DNA from: JAEUOS01 sp965279115
Lineage (GTDB): Bacteria > Pseudomonadota > Gammaproteobacteria > Burkholderiales > JAEUOS01
Length of the DNA: 64,000 bases
Direction: 5' to 3'
NCBI GenBank assembly: GCA_965279115.1
Contig: OZ257137.1
Coordinates: forward strand, 806,001-870,000
In this document: piece by piece, positions 9,702-18,700 of the stretch
How the letters are laid out: each line of letters starts with the position of its first letter
How positions within the stretch are numbered: position 1 is the first letter of the stretch
Program-made: the position numbers and the translations under genes
The notes under the pieces: model-generated
The model's database searches: none
Told to the model about the DNA's origin: nothing
Seen by the model: the letters and a program-made list of their open reading frames with translations, nothing else

Positions 9702-10375
9702 CCGTCACACAAGATTTGTCGATACTAGGTCTGATCACCGGTGCGAGCGTGCTGGTGCAGGCGGTCATGGCACTCCTGCTCATCGTTTCCCTGATGAGCT
9801 GGACCTACATCTTCCGCAAGTGGTTTGCCCTGCGCGCAGCACGCGCGCAGACCGAGAAATTCGAACGCGATTTCTGGTCGGGCGCGGACCTCAACGCCCT
9901 CTATCAGTCCGCCGCCAACGACCGGCATGGTTCGGGCAGCCTGGAACGCATCTTCGAAGCGGGCATGCGCGAGTACACCAAGCTCAAGACCGCCGCGCGC
10001 GGCGACGCCACCATGCAACTCGAAGGCGCGCGCCGTGCGATGCGCGCGACCTACCAGCGGGAAATGGATGACCTGGAATCACACCTGGCATTCCTCGCGT
10101 CGGTGGGATCGGTTTCGCCTTATGTCGGGCTGTTCGGCACTGTATGGGGCATCATGAATTCCTTTCGCGGGCTGGCCAATGTGCAGCAGGCCACCCTCGC
10201 CAATGTCGCGCCGGGCATTGCCGAGGCCCTGGTCGCGACCGCGATCGGCCTGTTCGCCGCGATCCCGGCTGTGGTCGCCTACAACCGCTTCGCCCACGAT
10301 ATCGACCGGCTCTCGATCCGCTTCGAAAGCTTCATCGAGGAGTTCTCCAACATCCTGCAAAGGCAGACGCGCTGA
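9698..10375 (+). CDS. tolQ: Tol-Pal inner-membrane protein TolQ
   Basis: A 225-residue protein of the ExbB/MotA family. It has an N-terminal membrane helix (about 18-40), a long cytoplasmic loop and two further helices. The family segment LASVGSVSPYVGLFGTVWG is followed by GIAEALVATAIGLFAAIPAV. TolQ and TolR form the proton-driven motor that energises TolA during outer-membrane constriction at division. The start overlaps ybgC (ATGA) and the stop shares one base with tolR. Confidence 0.96.
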   Translation: MTVTQDLSILGLITGASVLVQAVMALLLIVSLMSWTYIFRKWFALRAARAQTEKFERDFWSGADLNALYQSAANDRHGSGSLERIFEAGMREYTKLKTAARGDATMQLEGARRAMRATYQREMDDLESHLAFLASVGSVSPYVGLFGTVWGIMNSFRGLANVQQATLANVAPGIAEALVATAIGLFAAIPAVVAYNRFAHDIDRLSIRFESFIEEFSNILQRQTR

Positions 10376-10806
10376 TGAACGCCCAGCGCAGCCGCGGCAG
10401 CCGGCGCCGCATGATGAATGAGATCAACGTCGTGCCCTATATCGACGTGATGCTGGTGTTGCTGGTGATCTTCATGGTCACAGCGCCGTTGGTGACGCCC
10501 GGGCAGATTGAATTGCCATCAGTGGCCAAATCTTCGACCGCCCCGGCAGCGGCGATTGAAATCATCATCGGTGCAGACGGCGGATTGCGCCTGCGCGAAC
10601 GCGGCGCCGCACAGATGGACAAGCCGGCCGAGCGCGCCGAGGCAGTACGCTATGCGAAGTCGCGCCAGGCCGAGGCTCCGGATACGCCGGTCGTGATTTC
10701 CGCCGACAAGAACGTCAAGTACGAATTGGTATTGGGCGTCATGGACGAACTGCAGAAGGCCGACATACGCCGCGTAGGACTTTCGGTCAAGCCGGCCGGG
10801 AAGTGA
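10375..10806 (+). CDS. tolR: Tol-Pal inner-membrane protein TolR
   Basis: A 143-residue ExbD-family protein. A short cytoplasmic N-terminus with NEINVVPYIDVMLVLLVIF contains the membrane helix and the essential proton-carrying Asp. A periplasmic domain follows with VVISADKNVKY. The ATG at 10375 shares a base with the tolQ stop; ATGs at 10411 and 10414 are possible but would leave a gap. It works with TolQ as the pmf-driven motor. Confidence 0.95.
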   Translation: MNAQRSRGSRRRMMNEINVVPYIDVMLVLLVIFMVTAPLVTPGQIELPSVAKSSTAPAAAIEIIIGADGGLRLRERGAAQMDKPAERAEAVRYAKSRQAEAPDTPVVISADKNVKYELVLGVMDELQKADIRRVGLSVKPAGK

Positions 10807-11591
10807 TGCCGCGCGAATCCAACGCACCCCACCTTGAGCGTGGCGACAGTCGCGCCGGTACGGTGCGCTCCTTCGCACTGGCCTTTGTGGTGCACGGGCT
10901 GTTGTTCGCGTTCCTGTATTTCGGCATTCGCTGGCAAAGCCGGCCACCGGCTGCAATCGAGGCGGAATTGTGGAGCGAGCCGCCGCGCGTGGCTGCGCCC
11001 GCACCGGTGGCACCGCCGCGGCCGGCCCCCGAGCCGCCCAAGCCGGTAGTACGCGAAGAACCCAAGCCCGAACCTGAGCCGGCGCCGCGCAAGCCGGATA
11101 TCGTGGAGAAGGAAGAGAAGAAGAAACCGGAACCCAGAAAAAAGGAAGAGAAGCCCAAGGTCGAACCCAAGAAGGAGGAGAAGCCCCGGGAGGATCCTTT
11201 CAAGGCCGCGGCTGAAAAGGAAATCAATCAGCGCGAGGCGGTCAACAAAGCCGCGCGTGAACTGGCCGCACTGAAGTCCTCCAGCGCGGAGACCGCAGCC
11301 AACCAGCGCAAGCTTGAGACTTGGGCGGACCAGGTCCGTAGCCTGATTCGACGGGACGTAAGGGCTGCGGTTGCCGATGCCGTCATGGGTAATCCGGAAG
11401 CCGTATTTGAAGTCAAGCTACTGCCAGGTCCACGCGTGGGAGCCGTACGCAAGCTCAAATCCAGCGGCAACCTGCCGTATGACGAGGCCGCCCAGAGAGC
11501 GATCGAGGCCAACGAGCGCCTGCCTGCGCCACCGGCTGGTGTGGTGCTCGATCCGGTGCTCGTGTTACGCATGCGTCCGAAGGAGGATTGA
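10806..11591 (+). CDS. tolA: Cell envelope integrity protein TolA
   Basis: A 261-residue periplasm-spanning protein, shorter than E. coli TolA. Residues about 20-40 form the membrane anchor that contacts TolQR. Residues 55-140 are Pro-, Lys- and Glu-rich (PKPEPEPAPRKP, then EKEEKKKPEPRKKEEKP), forming a stiff helical rod. The C-terminal third is the TonB/TolA-like domain that touches Pal and TolB (VEVK-type strand as VFEVKLLPGPRVGAVRKL). I chose the ATG at 10806 (TGATG junction with tolR); a GTG at 10803 precedes it by one codon. Confidence 0.93.
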   Translation: MPRESNAPHLERGDSRAGTVRSFALAFVVHGLLFAFLYFGIRWQSRPPAAIEAELWSEPPRVAAPAPVAPPRPAPEPPKPVVREEPKPEPEPAPRKPDIVEKEEKKKPEPRKKEEKPKVEPKKEEKPREDPFKAAAEKEINQREAVNKAARELAALKSSSAETAANQRKLETWADQVRSLIRRDVRAAVADAVMGNPEAVFEVKLLPGPRVGAVRKLKSSGNLPYDEAAQRAIEANERLPAPPAGVVLDPVLVLRMRPKED

Positions 11592-11592
11592 T

Positions 11593-11613
11593 GCGCCCAT
11601 CTATAATGGGCGC
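11593..11613 (+). repeat. Perfect inverted repeat at the tolA-tolB junction
   Basis: GCGCCCAT at 11593-11600 pairs perfectly with ATGGGCGC at 11606-11613 around a 5-base loop. It begins two bases after the tolA stop and lies before the tolB start that I prefer. A TATAAT (11602-11607) sits inside it. There is no T-tract long enough for a terminator. It could be an RNA hairpin limiting tolB translation or an operator over an internal promoter. Confidence 0.6.
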
Positions 11614-11629
11614 TTTCATGGGGTACCGA

Positions 11630-12904
11630 ATGACGCGCCTTTTACGTCTCCTCGCCTTGTTCGCCACGTTGCTGCCCTTCTCGGCAGTCGCGCAGATGAC
11701 TATCGATGTAACCGGCGCCGGCGCAAGGCAATTTCCGATCGCCATTACAAGTTTCCCGGGCGAAGCGGCGTTGCCGGAAAGCCTGACGCAAGTCGTTCGC
11801 GCCGACCTTGAACGAAGCGGCCTGTTCCGCATCGTCGACGCCACCGGTGTCGCTCCCGTGCCAACCGAGCCATCCCAAGTCCGCTTCACCGACTGGACGG
11901 CGAAAAACGCGGACTACCTCGCCATCGGCGTTGTGGTGCCCGCTCCAGATGGCCGATTGACGGTTCGCGTCCGCTTGATCGACATCGTCAAGCAAGCCGA
12001 GCTCGCCAGTTTCGCCTACACGATGGCGCCCGCACTTACCCGCGTAACGGCGCACCGCGCCGCCGACGAGATCTATGCCAAGATCACCGGTGAACGCGGC
12101 TTCTTCAACACCAAGATCGCGTATGTCAAGAAATCCGGCGCGCGTTTCGACCTGATCGTGGCCGACTACGACGGGCAGAACGAGCAATCCGCCTTGACCT
12201 CGCGGGAGCCGATCATCTCGCCCGAATGGTCGCCGGATGGCAGCCGCCTGGCCTATGTGTCCTTCGAGAACCTCAAGCCACAGATCTGGGTGCACGAGAT
12301 CTACACCAGCAAGCGCACGCTGGTAGGCAATTTCCGCGGCAGCAACAGCGCCCCGGCATGGTCGCCGGACGGGCGTGAACTCGCCATCGTACTCACCCTT
12401 TCAGGCGCGTCGCAGATCTACACGGTGGCCGCGACGGGCGGAGAACCGCGACGCCTCACGACAAGCTCGGGGATCGATACCGAACCGGTTTACTCGCCTG
12501 ATGGCGGCTCCATCTACTTCACATCCGACCGGGGCGGCGGGCCGCAAATCTACCGCATGCCGGCTGGCGGCGGCGAAGCGCGTCGCGTGACCTTCAAGGG
12601 TGCCTACAACGTGAGCCCCAAGGTGAGTCCCGACGGCAAATCGCTTGCCTATGTTTCGCGCAACAACGGGCTGTTTCAAGTTGCAACACTTGACCTCGCG
12701 AGCGGCCAGGAACAAACCTTGACTGATACTGTCAAGGATGAAAGCCCGAGTTTCGCACCCAACGGCAAGCTGATCCTGTACGCCACCGAGATCGGCGGCA
12801 AGGGCGTGCTGGCCGCGGTATCCACCGACGGCCGGGTCAAGCAACGATTGTCGGTCACCGCGGCCGACGCCAGGGAGCCCGCCTGGGGTCCCTTCACAAA
12901 ATGA
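11630..12904 (+). CDS. tolB: Tol-Pal periplasmic beta-propeller protein TolB
   Basis: A 424-residue exported protein. The first 20 residues form a signal peptide (MTRLLRLLALFATLLPFSAV, cleaved after AVA-like residues). An N-terminal D1 domain follows, then a six-bladed propeller with repeated SPEWSPDGSRLAY, PAWSPDGRELA and SPKVSPDGKSLAY motifs. TolB binds Pal and TolA. In-frame ATGs also occur at 11591, 11606 and 11618. I prefer 11630 because it places the signal peptide at the N-terminus and has GGGG upstream. The end overlaps an ATG that precedes pal. Confidence 0.93.
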   Translation: MTRLLRLLALFATLLPFSAVAQMTIDVTGAGARQFPIAITSFPGEAALPESLTQVVRADLERSGLFRIVDATGVAPVPTEPSQVRFTDWTAKNADYLAIGVVVPAPDGRLTVRVRLIDIVKQAELASFAYTMAPALTRVTAHRAADEIYAKITGERGFFNTKIAYVKKSGARFDLIVADYDGQNEQSALTSREPIISPEWSPDGSRLAYVSFENLKPQIWVHEIYTSKRTLVGNFRGSNSAPAWSPDGRELAIVLTLSGASQIYTVAATGGEPRRLTTSSGIDTEPVYSPDGGSIYFTSDRGGGPQIYRMPAGGGEARRVTFKGAYNVSPKVSPDGKSLAYVSRNNGLFQVATLDLASGQEQTLTDTVKDESPSFAPNGKLILYATEIGGKGVLAAVSTDGRVKQRLSVTAADAREPAWGPFTK

Positions 12905-12930
12905 AAACCCGCAACCAAGAGGGAGTCACC

Positions 12931-13476
12931 ATGTTCAAACACCTGACCGCAATTACAGTCATTTCTCTGCTTGCCGCATGTTCCTCCTCTGGTGACAAGC
13001 AACCGGAGGCGCCCGTGACGGAAAGCCACGGCCGCCAGCCCGTTACCGGCGGTCCCGGCACCAAGCCGCCGCCTGCACCCGATACCAACCGCATCACTAC
13101 CGTGACCCCGCCACAGGTGGATGAACTGACCACCGGCGTTCTCGCCAAGCGCAGCGTTTACTTCGATCTCGACAGCTACGAGGTCAAGGCCGAGTACCGC
13201 TCGCTGGTCGAAGCGCATGCCGCGTTCCTGCGCAAGAATCCCGGGCGCAAGGTTGTGGTTGAAGGCAACACCGACGAACGTGGCAGCCGCGAATACAACC
13301 TCTCGCTGGGCCAGAAGCGGGCCGAAGCGGTGAAGAAGATGCTGGTGCTGCTGGGCGTGCCCGAGTCACAACTCGAAGCCGTGTCCTTTGGCGAGGAAAA
13401 GCCCAAGGCGCAGGGCAAGGATGAAAGCGCCTATGCCGAGAACCGCCGTGGCGACTTGTCGTATCGTGCGCGCTAG
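12931..13476 (+). CDS. pal: Peptidoglycan-associated lipoprotein Pal
   Basis: A 181-residue outer-membrane lipoprotein. A type II signal ends in the lipobox LLAAC near residue 18. A Pro-rich linker precedes the OmpA-like peptidoglycan-binding domain (about 70-180), which contains VYFDLDSYEVK and the GNTDERGSREYN motif that contacts meso-DAP. The start at 12931 has a strong GAGGGAG ribosome site; the ATG at 12901, which overlaps the tolB stop, lacks one. Pal tethers the outer membrane to the wall and is recycled by TolQRAB. Confidence 0.96.
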   Translation: MFKHLTAITVISLLAACSSSGDKQPEAPVTESHGRQPVTGGPGTKPPPAPDTNRITTVTPPQVDELTTGVLAKRSVYFDLDSYEVKAEYRSLVEAHAAFLRKNPGRKVVVEGNTDERGSREYNLSLGQKRAEAVKKMLVLLGVPESQLEAVSFGEEKPKAQGKDESAYAENRRGDLSYRAR

Positions 13477-14257
13477 ACCGGCATTGCCCTTACGGCTGGC
13501 GGCTTTGGCGACGGGCGTACTCGTCCTGCTCGCGACGACCCGACCGGCACATGCACAGTTGTTCAAGGACGACGAGCTGCACAACCGCACACGCACCCTC
13601 GAGTCCCAGCGCGCGGTCGATGTGCGCCGGGTCGATGCACTTGAGGGCCGCGTGGATACCCGCGCCGACACGCAAGCGCGCCAGATCATCGACCTCAACA
13701 CCCTGATCGACGCGCAGAAGCAGGAAATCGCCCGCCTGCGTGGCCAACTCGAAGTCCTGACCAACGAGATCGAGAACGCAACAAAACGCCAGAAGGACTT
13801 TTACGTTGATCTTGACGGCCGGGTGCGCAAGCTTGAAAACCCGCCCCCGCCGCCGGTCCCGGAAAAGCCCAAGGGCCCTACGGCGGAAGAGCAAAAAGCC
13901 TACGAGAACGGACTCAACCTGGTGAAGGCGGCCAACTACAAGGGGGCGGCCGAAGCGTTCACGGCCTTTCTCAAGAGCTATCCACAAAGCACGCTGGCGC
14001 CCTCCGCGCAGTACTGGATCGGCAATTCGCTGTTCGCCCTGCGCGACTACAAGGGTGCGATCAGTGCGCAGCAGATTGTGGTGGATACCTGGCCGGATGA
14101 CCCGAAGGCCCCGGATGCGATGCTCAATATCGCTTCAGCGCACACCGACCTGAAGGAAGTGCGCGGCGCCAGAGCTACGCTCGAAGCGCTGATCAAGAAG
14201 TATCCGCAAAGCGAGGCGGCGGCAACGGCCAAGCAGCGCCTTTCCAAGATGCGCTAG
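13466..14257 (+). CDS. cpoB: Tol-Pal associated cell division coordinator CpoB (YbgF)
   Basis: About 263 residues. The protein has a signal peptide ending AHAQ, an N-terminal coiled coil (about 35-120) and a C-terminal set of tetratricopeptide repeats (AEEQKAYENGLNLVKAANYK onward). CpoB coordinates Tol-Pal with the PBP1B-LpoB peptidoglycan synthase. The start is uncertain: the GTG at 13466 gives the cleanest signal peptide and a 11-base overlap with pal, whereas the ATGs at 13421 and 13433 would add residues encoded inside pal. It closes the ybgC-tolQRAB-pal-cpoB set in standard order. Confidence 0.88.
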   Translation: MRARPALPLRLAALATGVLVLLATTRPAHAQLFKDDELHNRTRTLESQRAVDVRRVDALEGRVDTRADTQARQIIDLNTLIDAQKQEIARLRGQLEVLTNEIENATKRQKDFYVDLDGRVRKLENPPPPPVPEKPKGPTAEEQKAYENGLNLVKAANYKGAAEAFTAFLKSYPQSTLAPSAQYWIGNSLFALRDYKGAISAQQIVVDTWPDDPKAPDAMLNIASAHTDLKEVRGARATLEALIKKYPQSEAAATAKQRLSKMR

Positions 14258-14262
14258 ACACC

Positions 14263-15378
14263 ATGGACAACGTCACGCCGGCCATGCTCGCGCCGACGGT
14301 GGCCTGGGCGGCATTTGCACTGGCTTTCGTCTTCGGCGTTGCCGCCCAACGCAGCAATTTTTGCACGATGGGCGCGATATCCGATATCGTCAATCTGGGA
14401 GATTGGACACGCATGCGCATGTGGCTGACAGCGATCGCGGTGGCCGTTCTCGGTTCACAAGGCATGCAGATTGCCGGCTTGATCGACCTGTCCAAATCGA
14501 TCTATCCCGGCCCCAACCTCACGTGGCTTTCCGCAATCATCGGCGGCCTCTGCTTCGGTTTCGGCATGACCCTGGCGAGCGGGTGTGGCAGCAAGACCTT
14601 GTTGCGGATCGGCAGCGGCAACCTCAAGTCCCTGGTGGTGTTCATCGTTCTCGGCGTTTCTGCCTACATGACCCTGAAAGGGTTGTTCGGTGTATGGCGG
14701 GTTGGCGCGCTTGACCCGGTGGCGATATCGCTTGCCGGCGGACAGGACTTGCCATCCGTGCTCACGCGTGCCACCGGCATGAATGTGCAATCGGCGCGCG
14801 CCGGCGTTGCGCTTCTTTCCGCAGCGACGCTCCTCGCGTTCACGTTGCGATCGGCAGAGTTTCGCACCCTGGACAATCTGGCCAGTAGCTTTGCCATCGG
14901 ATTCCTGATCGCGGCCGGCTGGTACGTGTCCGGCCGCCTGGGCTATGTTGCGGAAGACCCCAACACCCTGCAGGAAGCCTTCGCTGGCACCAACAGCGGT
15001 CGCATGGAGTCGTTCTCATTTGTCGCGCCGGTGGCATATACGCTGGAGCTTTTGATGATGTGGAGTGACAAGAGCAGGATAGTCACTTTCGGAATCGCAG
15101 CGACCCTCGGCGTTGTCGCCGGTTCTTTCGCATGGTCAATTGCTACACGGACATTCCGCCTGGAAGGCTTTCGCAACGCCGAAGACACTGCCAACCACCT
15201 GGCGGGTGGCCTGTTGATGGGATTTGGCGGTGTCACCGCGCTCGGCTGCACGGTGGGACAAGGGATGAGCGGTCTGTCCACCCTCGCGCTGGGTTCATTC
15301 ATCACGCTGGCCGCCATCATCGCCGGTTCACTCGCCGGCTTTCGCTACCAGATCTGGCGCATCGAGCGAACTGCATGA
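14263..15378 (+). CDS. YeeE/YedE family membrane protein, probable sulfur-compound transporter
   Basis: A 371-residue integral membrane protein with about ten hydrophobic segments arranged as an internal repeat. Each half carries a Cys motif: SNFCTMGAISD near residue 33, ASGCGSKTLLRIG near 109 and TALGCTVGQGMSG near 326. In characterised relatives such as TsuA, conserved cysteines relay thiosulfate into the cell. The gene begins 5 bases after cpoB, so it may be read from the tol-pal transcript. The substrate (thiosulfate, selenium or another sulfur species) cannot be fixed from sequence. Confidence 0.82.
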   Translation: MDNVTPAMLAPTVAWAAFALAFVFGVAAQRSNFCTMGAISDIVNLGDWTRMRMWLTAIAVAVLGSQGMQIAGLIDLSKSIYPGPNLTWLSAIIGGLCFGFGMTLASGCGSKTLLRIGSGNLKSLVVFIVLGVSAYMTLKGLFGVWRVGALDPVAISLAGGQDLPSVLTRATGMNVQSARAGVALLSAATLLAFTLRSAEFRTLDNLASSFAIGFLIAAGWYVSGRLGYVAEDPNTLQEAFAGTNSGRMESFSFVAPVAYTLELLMMWSDKSRIVTFGIAATLGVVAGSFAWSIATRTFRLEGFRNAEDTANHLAGGLLMGFGGVTALGCTVGQGMSGLSTLALGSFITLAAIIAGSLAGFRYQIWRIERTA

Positions 15379-15414
15379 CACGAATCGCGGCGATCGTGGG
15401 CGACATTTCTGCAT

Positions 15415-15444
15415 TTGACGTAGGCGCCCGGGAAACGCTATAAT
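15415..15444 (+). promoter_or_regulatory. Sigma-70 promoter of the tRNA-Lys operon
   Basis: TTGACG at 15415-15420 and a perfect TATAAT at 15439-15444 are separated by 18 bp, 24 bases before the first tRNA. The next bases (about 15451) would be the transcription start. This is the best sigma-70 promoter that I see in the window, as expected for stable RNA. Confidence 0.8.
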
Positions 15445-15468
15445 TTCTGGCTCGCGAAATAGGTTTTC

Positions 15469-15544
15469 GGGTCGTTAGCTCAGCCGGTAGAGCAGCGGAC
15501 TTTTAATCCGTTGGTCGTTGGTTCGATCCCAACACGGCCTACCA
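15469..15544 (+). tRNA. tRNA-Lys(UUU)
   Basis: A 76-base cloverleaf with encoded CCA (15542-15544). The acceptor arm GGGTCGT pairs with ACGGCCT with wobbles. The D-loop is TTAGCTCAGCCGGTAGAGCA, the anticodon loop CTTTTAA gives anticodon TTT, and the T-loop is TTCGATC. It reads lysine codons AAA and AAG. Confidence 0.96.
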
Positions 15545-15552
15545 GTTTCGAC

Positions 15553-15628
15553 GGGGGTATAGCTCAGTTGGTAGAGCAGCTGACTCTTAATCAGTAGGTC
15601 CAAGGTTCGAATCCTTGTGCCCCTACCA
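15553..15628 (+). tRNA. tRNA-Lys(CUU)
   Basis: A 76-base cloverleaf with encoded CCA (15626-15628), only 8 bases after the first tRNA. The acceptor GGGGGTA pairs with TGCCCCT; the anticodon loop CTCTTAA gives anticodon CTT, which reads AAG only. The two genes are different lysine isoacceptors rather than copies and share one promoter. Confidence 0.95.
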
Positions 15629-15643
15629 GTCGGACAGCAGTAA

Positions 15644-15675
15644 AAACGGGGCGCTCCGCATGGAGCGCCCCGTTT
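15644..15675. terminator. Bidirectional rho-independent terminator
   Basis: A perfect 14-bp stem (15644-15657 with 15662-15675) around a GCAT loop. Its core is GC-rich and it is flanked by AAA on the left and TTT on the right, followed by cgttt. It lies 15 bases after the second tRNA and 67 bases after the 3' end of the minus-strand pilL gene, so it can end both transcripts. Confidence 0.88.
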
Positions 15676-15742
15676 CGTTTGACGAGCGGTTGAAGGGTGC
15701 GATATTGGCAACCGGTCCCGCGTACGCGTTCCGATTGCCTGC

Positions 15743-18700
15743 CTATGGCACCGCCTCCGCGTGCCGCAGAAGCGAGGCGATGCCGTCCAGCAATTCCTCT
15801 TCCTGGTACGGCTTGCCGAGGAACATGTTGACCCCCACCTCCATCGCATACTTGCGGTGTTTTTCCGCCGTCCGCGATGTGATCATGATGATCGGAATGT
15901 GCTTCAGCGCCGCATCTGCGCGAACGTTGCGCGTCAGGTCGAAGCCATCCATGCGCGGCATTTCGATGTCCACCAGCAGGATGTCCGGGCGCACAGCCTG
16001 CAATTGCTCAAGGGCGTCGACGCCATCGCGGGCCGTGAGGACTTCGTAATTTTCCCGCTGCAGCAGGCGCGAGGTGATCTTGCGCACGGTCAGGGAGTCA
16101 TCGACCACCATCACCGTCGGCGCCGCCCGGTCTGCCCCGGGCGAAGACTCCCCTTCGCCGCCGGCGTCGCCTTCCGGACCGGCACGGGTGGCACCACTTG
16201 CAAGATTCTGCAATGCCAGTGGAACCGGGTTGAGTATGAGCACGATTCGCCCGTTGCCAAGCACGGTGGCGCCCGCGATCCCGATCACCCGCGAAAGCTG
16301 CGGCCCGATATTCTTGACCACCACCTCCTGGTTGCCGGCCAGTTCATCGACGTGAATGGCGGCTCGCTGCGTCCCGGACCGAACCAGCAGCACTGGCGAC
16401 AGGCGTTGCGCCTGCGCACGTGACTTCGAATCCCCGAGCAGACGCGGCAAATAGAAGAGTGGATACTCCCGATCCTGCCAGTTGACCGTCTGGCTGGCAT
16501 AGGCGGCCGCCAGATCCTCGGAACGGGTCTGCCGTACCTGTTCGACCATGACCGAAGGAATCGCATACATCTGCGTGCCCACCCGGACCAGGACGACCTG
16601 AGTGACCGCCAGCGTGAGCGGCAATGCGATGCCGAACCGGGTGCCCTTGCCGGGAGTGGATTCGATGTCGATCCGTCCACCCAGCGCCGCGACCTCCGCG
16701 CGGACCACGTCCATGCCGACCCCACGCCCTGCGAATTCGCTGACGGAATCCGCGGTGGAAAACCCGGGCATGAAAATGAAATCGGCGATCTGGGAGTCCG
16801 TCAGCGCGTCGTCCTCGCGCGCCAGCCCGGCGGCCACCGCGCGGGCGCGAATCTTCGGCAGGTCCAGGCCTTGACCGTCATCCTCGAAGGCGAGGAAGAA
16901 CTCATTTCCTTCCTGTCGCGCGGACAGGTGAATCTGTCCGATCTCGTTCTTGCCCGCCGCAGCACGATCGGCCGGCGCTTCGATCCCATGGGCGATGGCG
17001 TTGCGGACAAGGTGCTCGAACGGACCGCTCATGCGCTCGAGCACCGAGCGATCGATCTCCGTTTGAACCCCGCTGATGTCCAGGTTCGCGCGCTTCCTGG
17101 CTTCCTTCGCAGTCTGCCGCACCACCCGGTACAGGCGCTCGGAGATATTGTTGAATGGCACCATGCGAACGCGCATGAGGTCGCCCTGCAGGTCACGGTT
17201 CAGCCGCGCCTGCGCAAGAATGGCGAGATCGGCATCGTCCACGCTCTTGAGCAGCGACTGCTGCACCGTCGCCACGTCATTCACCGATTCGGCCATCATC
17301 CGGGTGATTTCCTGGAAGCGCGTGAAACGGTCGAACTCCAGGGGATCGAACGTCTCGTCCTTTTCCTCAGCCTCGCGCTGCCGTGACTGCATCTGCGATT
17401 CGGCCGCGATTTCAATCTCGCGCAACTGATTGCGCAGGCGCACCACGCTTTCGGTGAGTTCCTTGAGCCCGGATTTCAGGCCGCGCATTTCACCCTCGAT
17501 GCGGGATCGTGCGATCGCCACTTCGCCTGCCTCATTGACCAGACGGTCCACCAGGTCGGATCGCACGCGCAACAATGCGCGCTTGGGTTCGTCGGACAAC
17601 GCCGTCGCTGGCGCGGTGAACGCCGGTGCCTGCACCGCATGGCGCATCGATGCCGTTTCAGGTTCCGGCGCAAACACCGGCGCATCCGCCGGCATATCGG
17701 CGCCAGCCCCCTGGGGCGGCGCAGCGACGTCTGCGATCGTGCCGGAAACAGCCTGCTCGTCCCCGGATGCGGCAAGCGATGGCGTCTCGCCAGCCGCTGC
17801 CGTGCTGTCGCGCAATCCGTCAAGCAGCGCGTTGACCCGATCGTATGAGGCGACGAGACCGTCGATGATGGCCGGCGGGATCGCAGGCAATCCGAGCGCG
17901 CTTTCGACCCGCGATTCCATGCTGTGCGTGACCTGACCGATCGCCATGGCGCCTGCCATGCGTGCACTGCCCTTGAGTGTATGCAGTGTCCGTTGCAAGC
18001 CCTGCGAATTGCCCGCGTCTGCGGGGGCAGCTTCCCAAGAGCGCAACTGCTGCCCCAGCAAAGGCACCAGTTCGGCGGCTTCTTCGAGGAAAATCGGCAG
18101 CAACTGCGGATCAATCTCGTCTTGTATGCGTTCGAGGAGCCGCTCCGCCGGATCAAAACCCCGCGCCAGAAGTTGCGCCGAACTCAGTGCATCGGAATCG
18201 GCCGGAATGGAAGGATGCGCCGCTGGCGTCGGCAAGCCCTGCTCCTCGACGAGCCGCGTGTTCGCTTCCACCGGCAGGGAGCCGGTCAGCGCCGCGACCA
18301 GCGGGACAGCGGAAATCGCCATCGCTTCAGGCACGGGCACGCGGGCCTCAAGGGCATCCTCAGAAACTACGGCGATCGGGGGGTCAACATGCGGCTCTTC
18401 TGGAATTGCACCGCCTGCCTGCTCCGCACCGACGGCGACGCGGTCGAGCGGCTGCTGTTCTTCGACACCGGAAGGTTCGGCAACCGGAACCTCGCCGACG
18501 ACGTCAAATACCGCGTCATCGTCCCCCAATGCCAGATCAAGCCCGCCATCAAGGGTGCCATCGATGTCGAAATCCACCGGACTTGCCGCCTGGGTGACCT
18601 CGGCAGGCTCGCCTGCGGCGAGCGCTTCGGAGTCCGCCACCCACGGTGCGGTGATTTCATCGAACGCCGCGTCGGACGCGACATGACCAGCGTCCGCCGG

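Noticed and set aside
15469..15628. tRNA genes as a possible integration site
   Set aside because: No integrase, no repeated tRNA 3' end downstream and core genes on both sides; no sign of an island.
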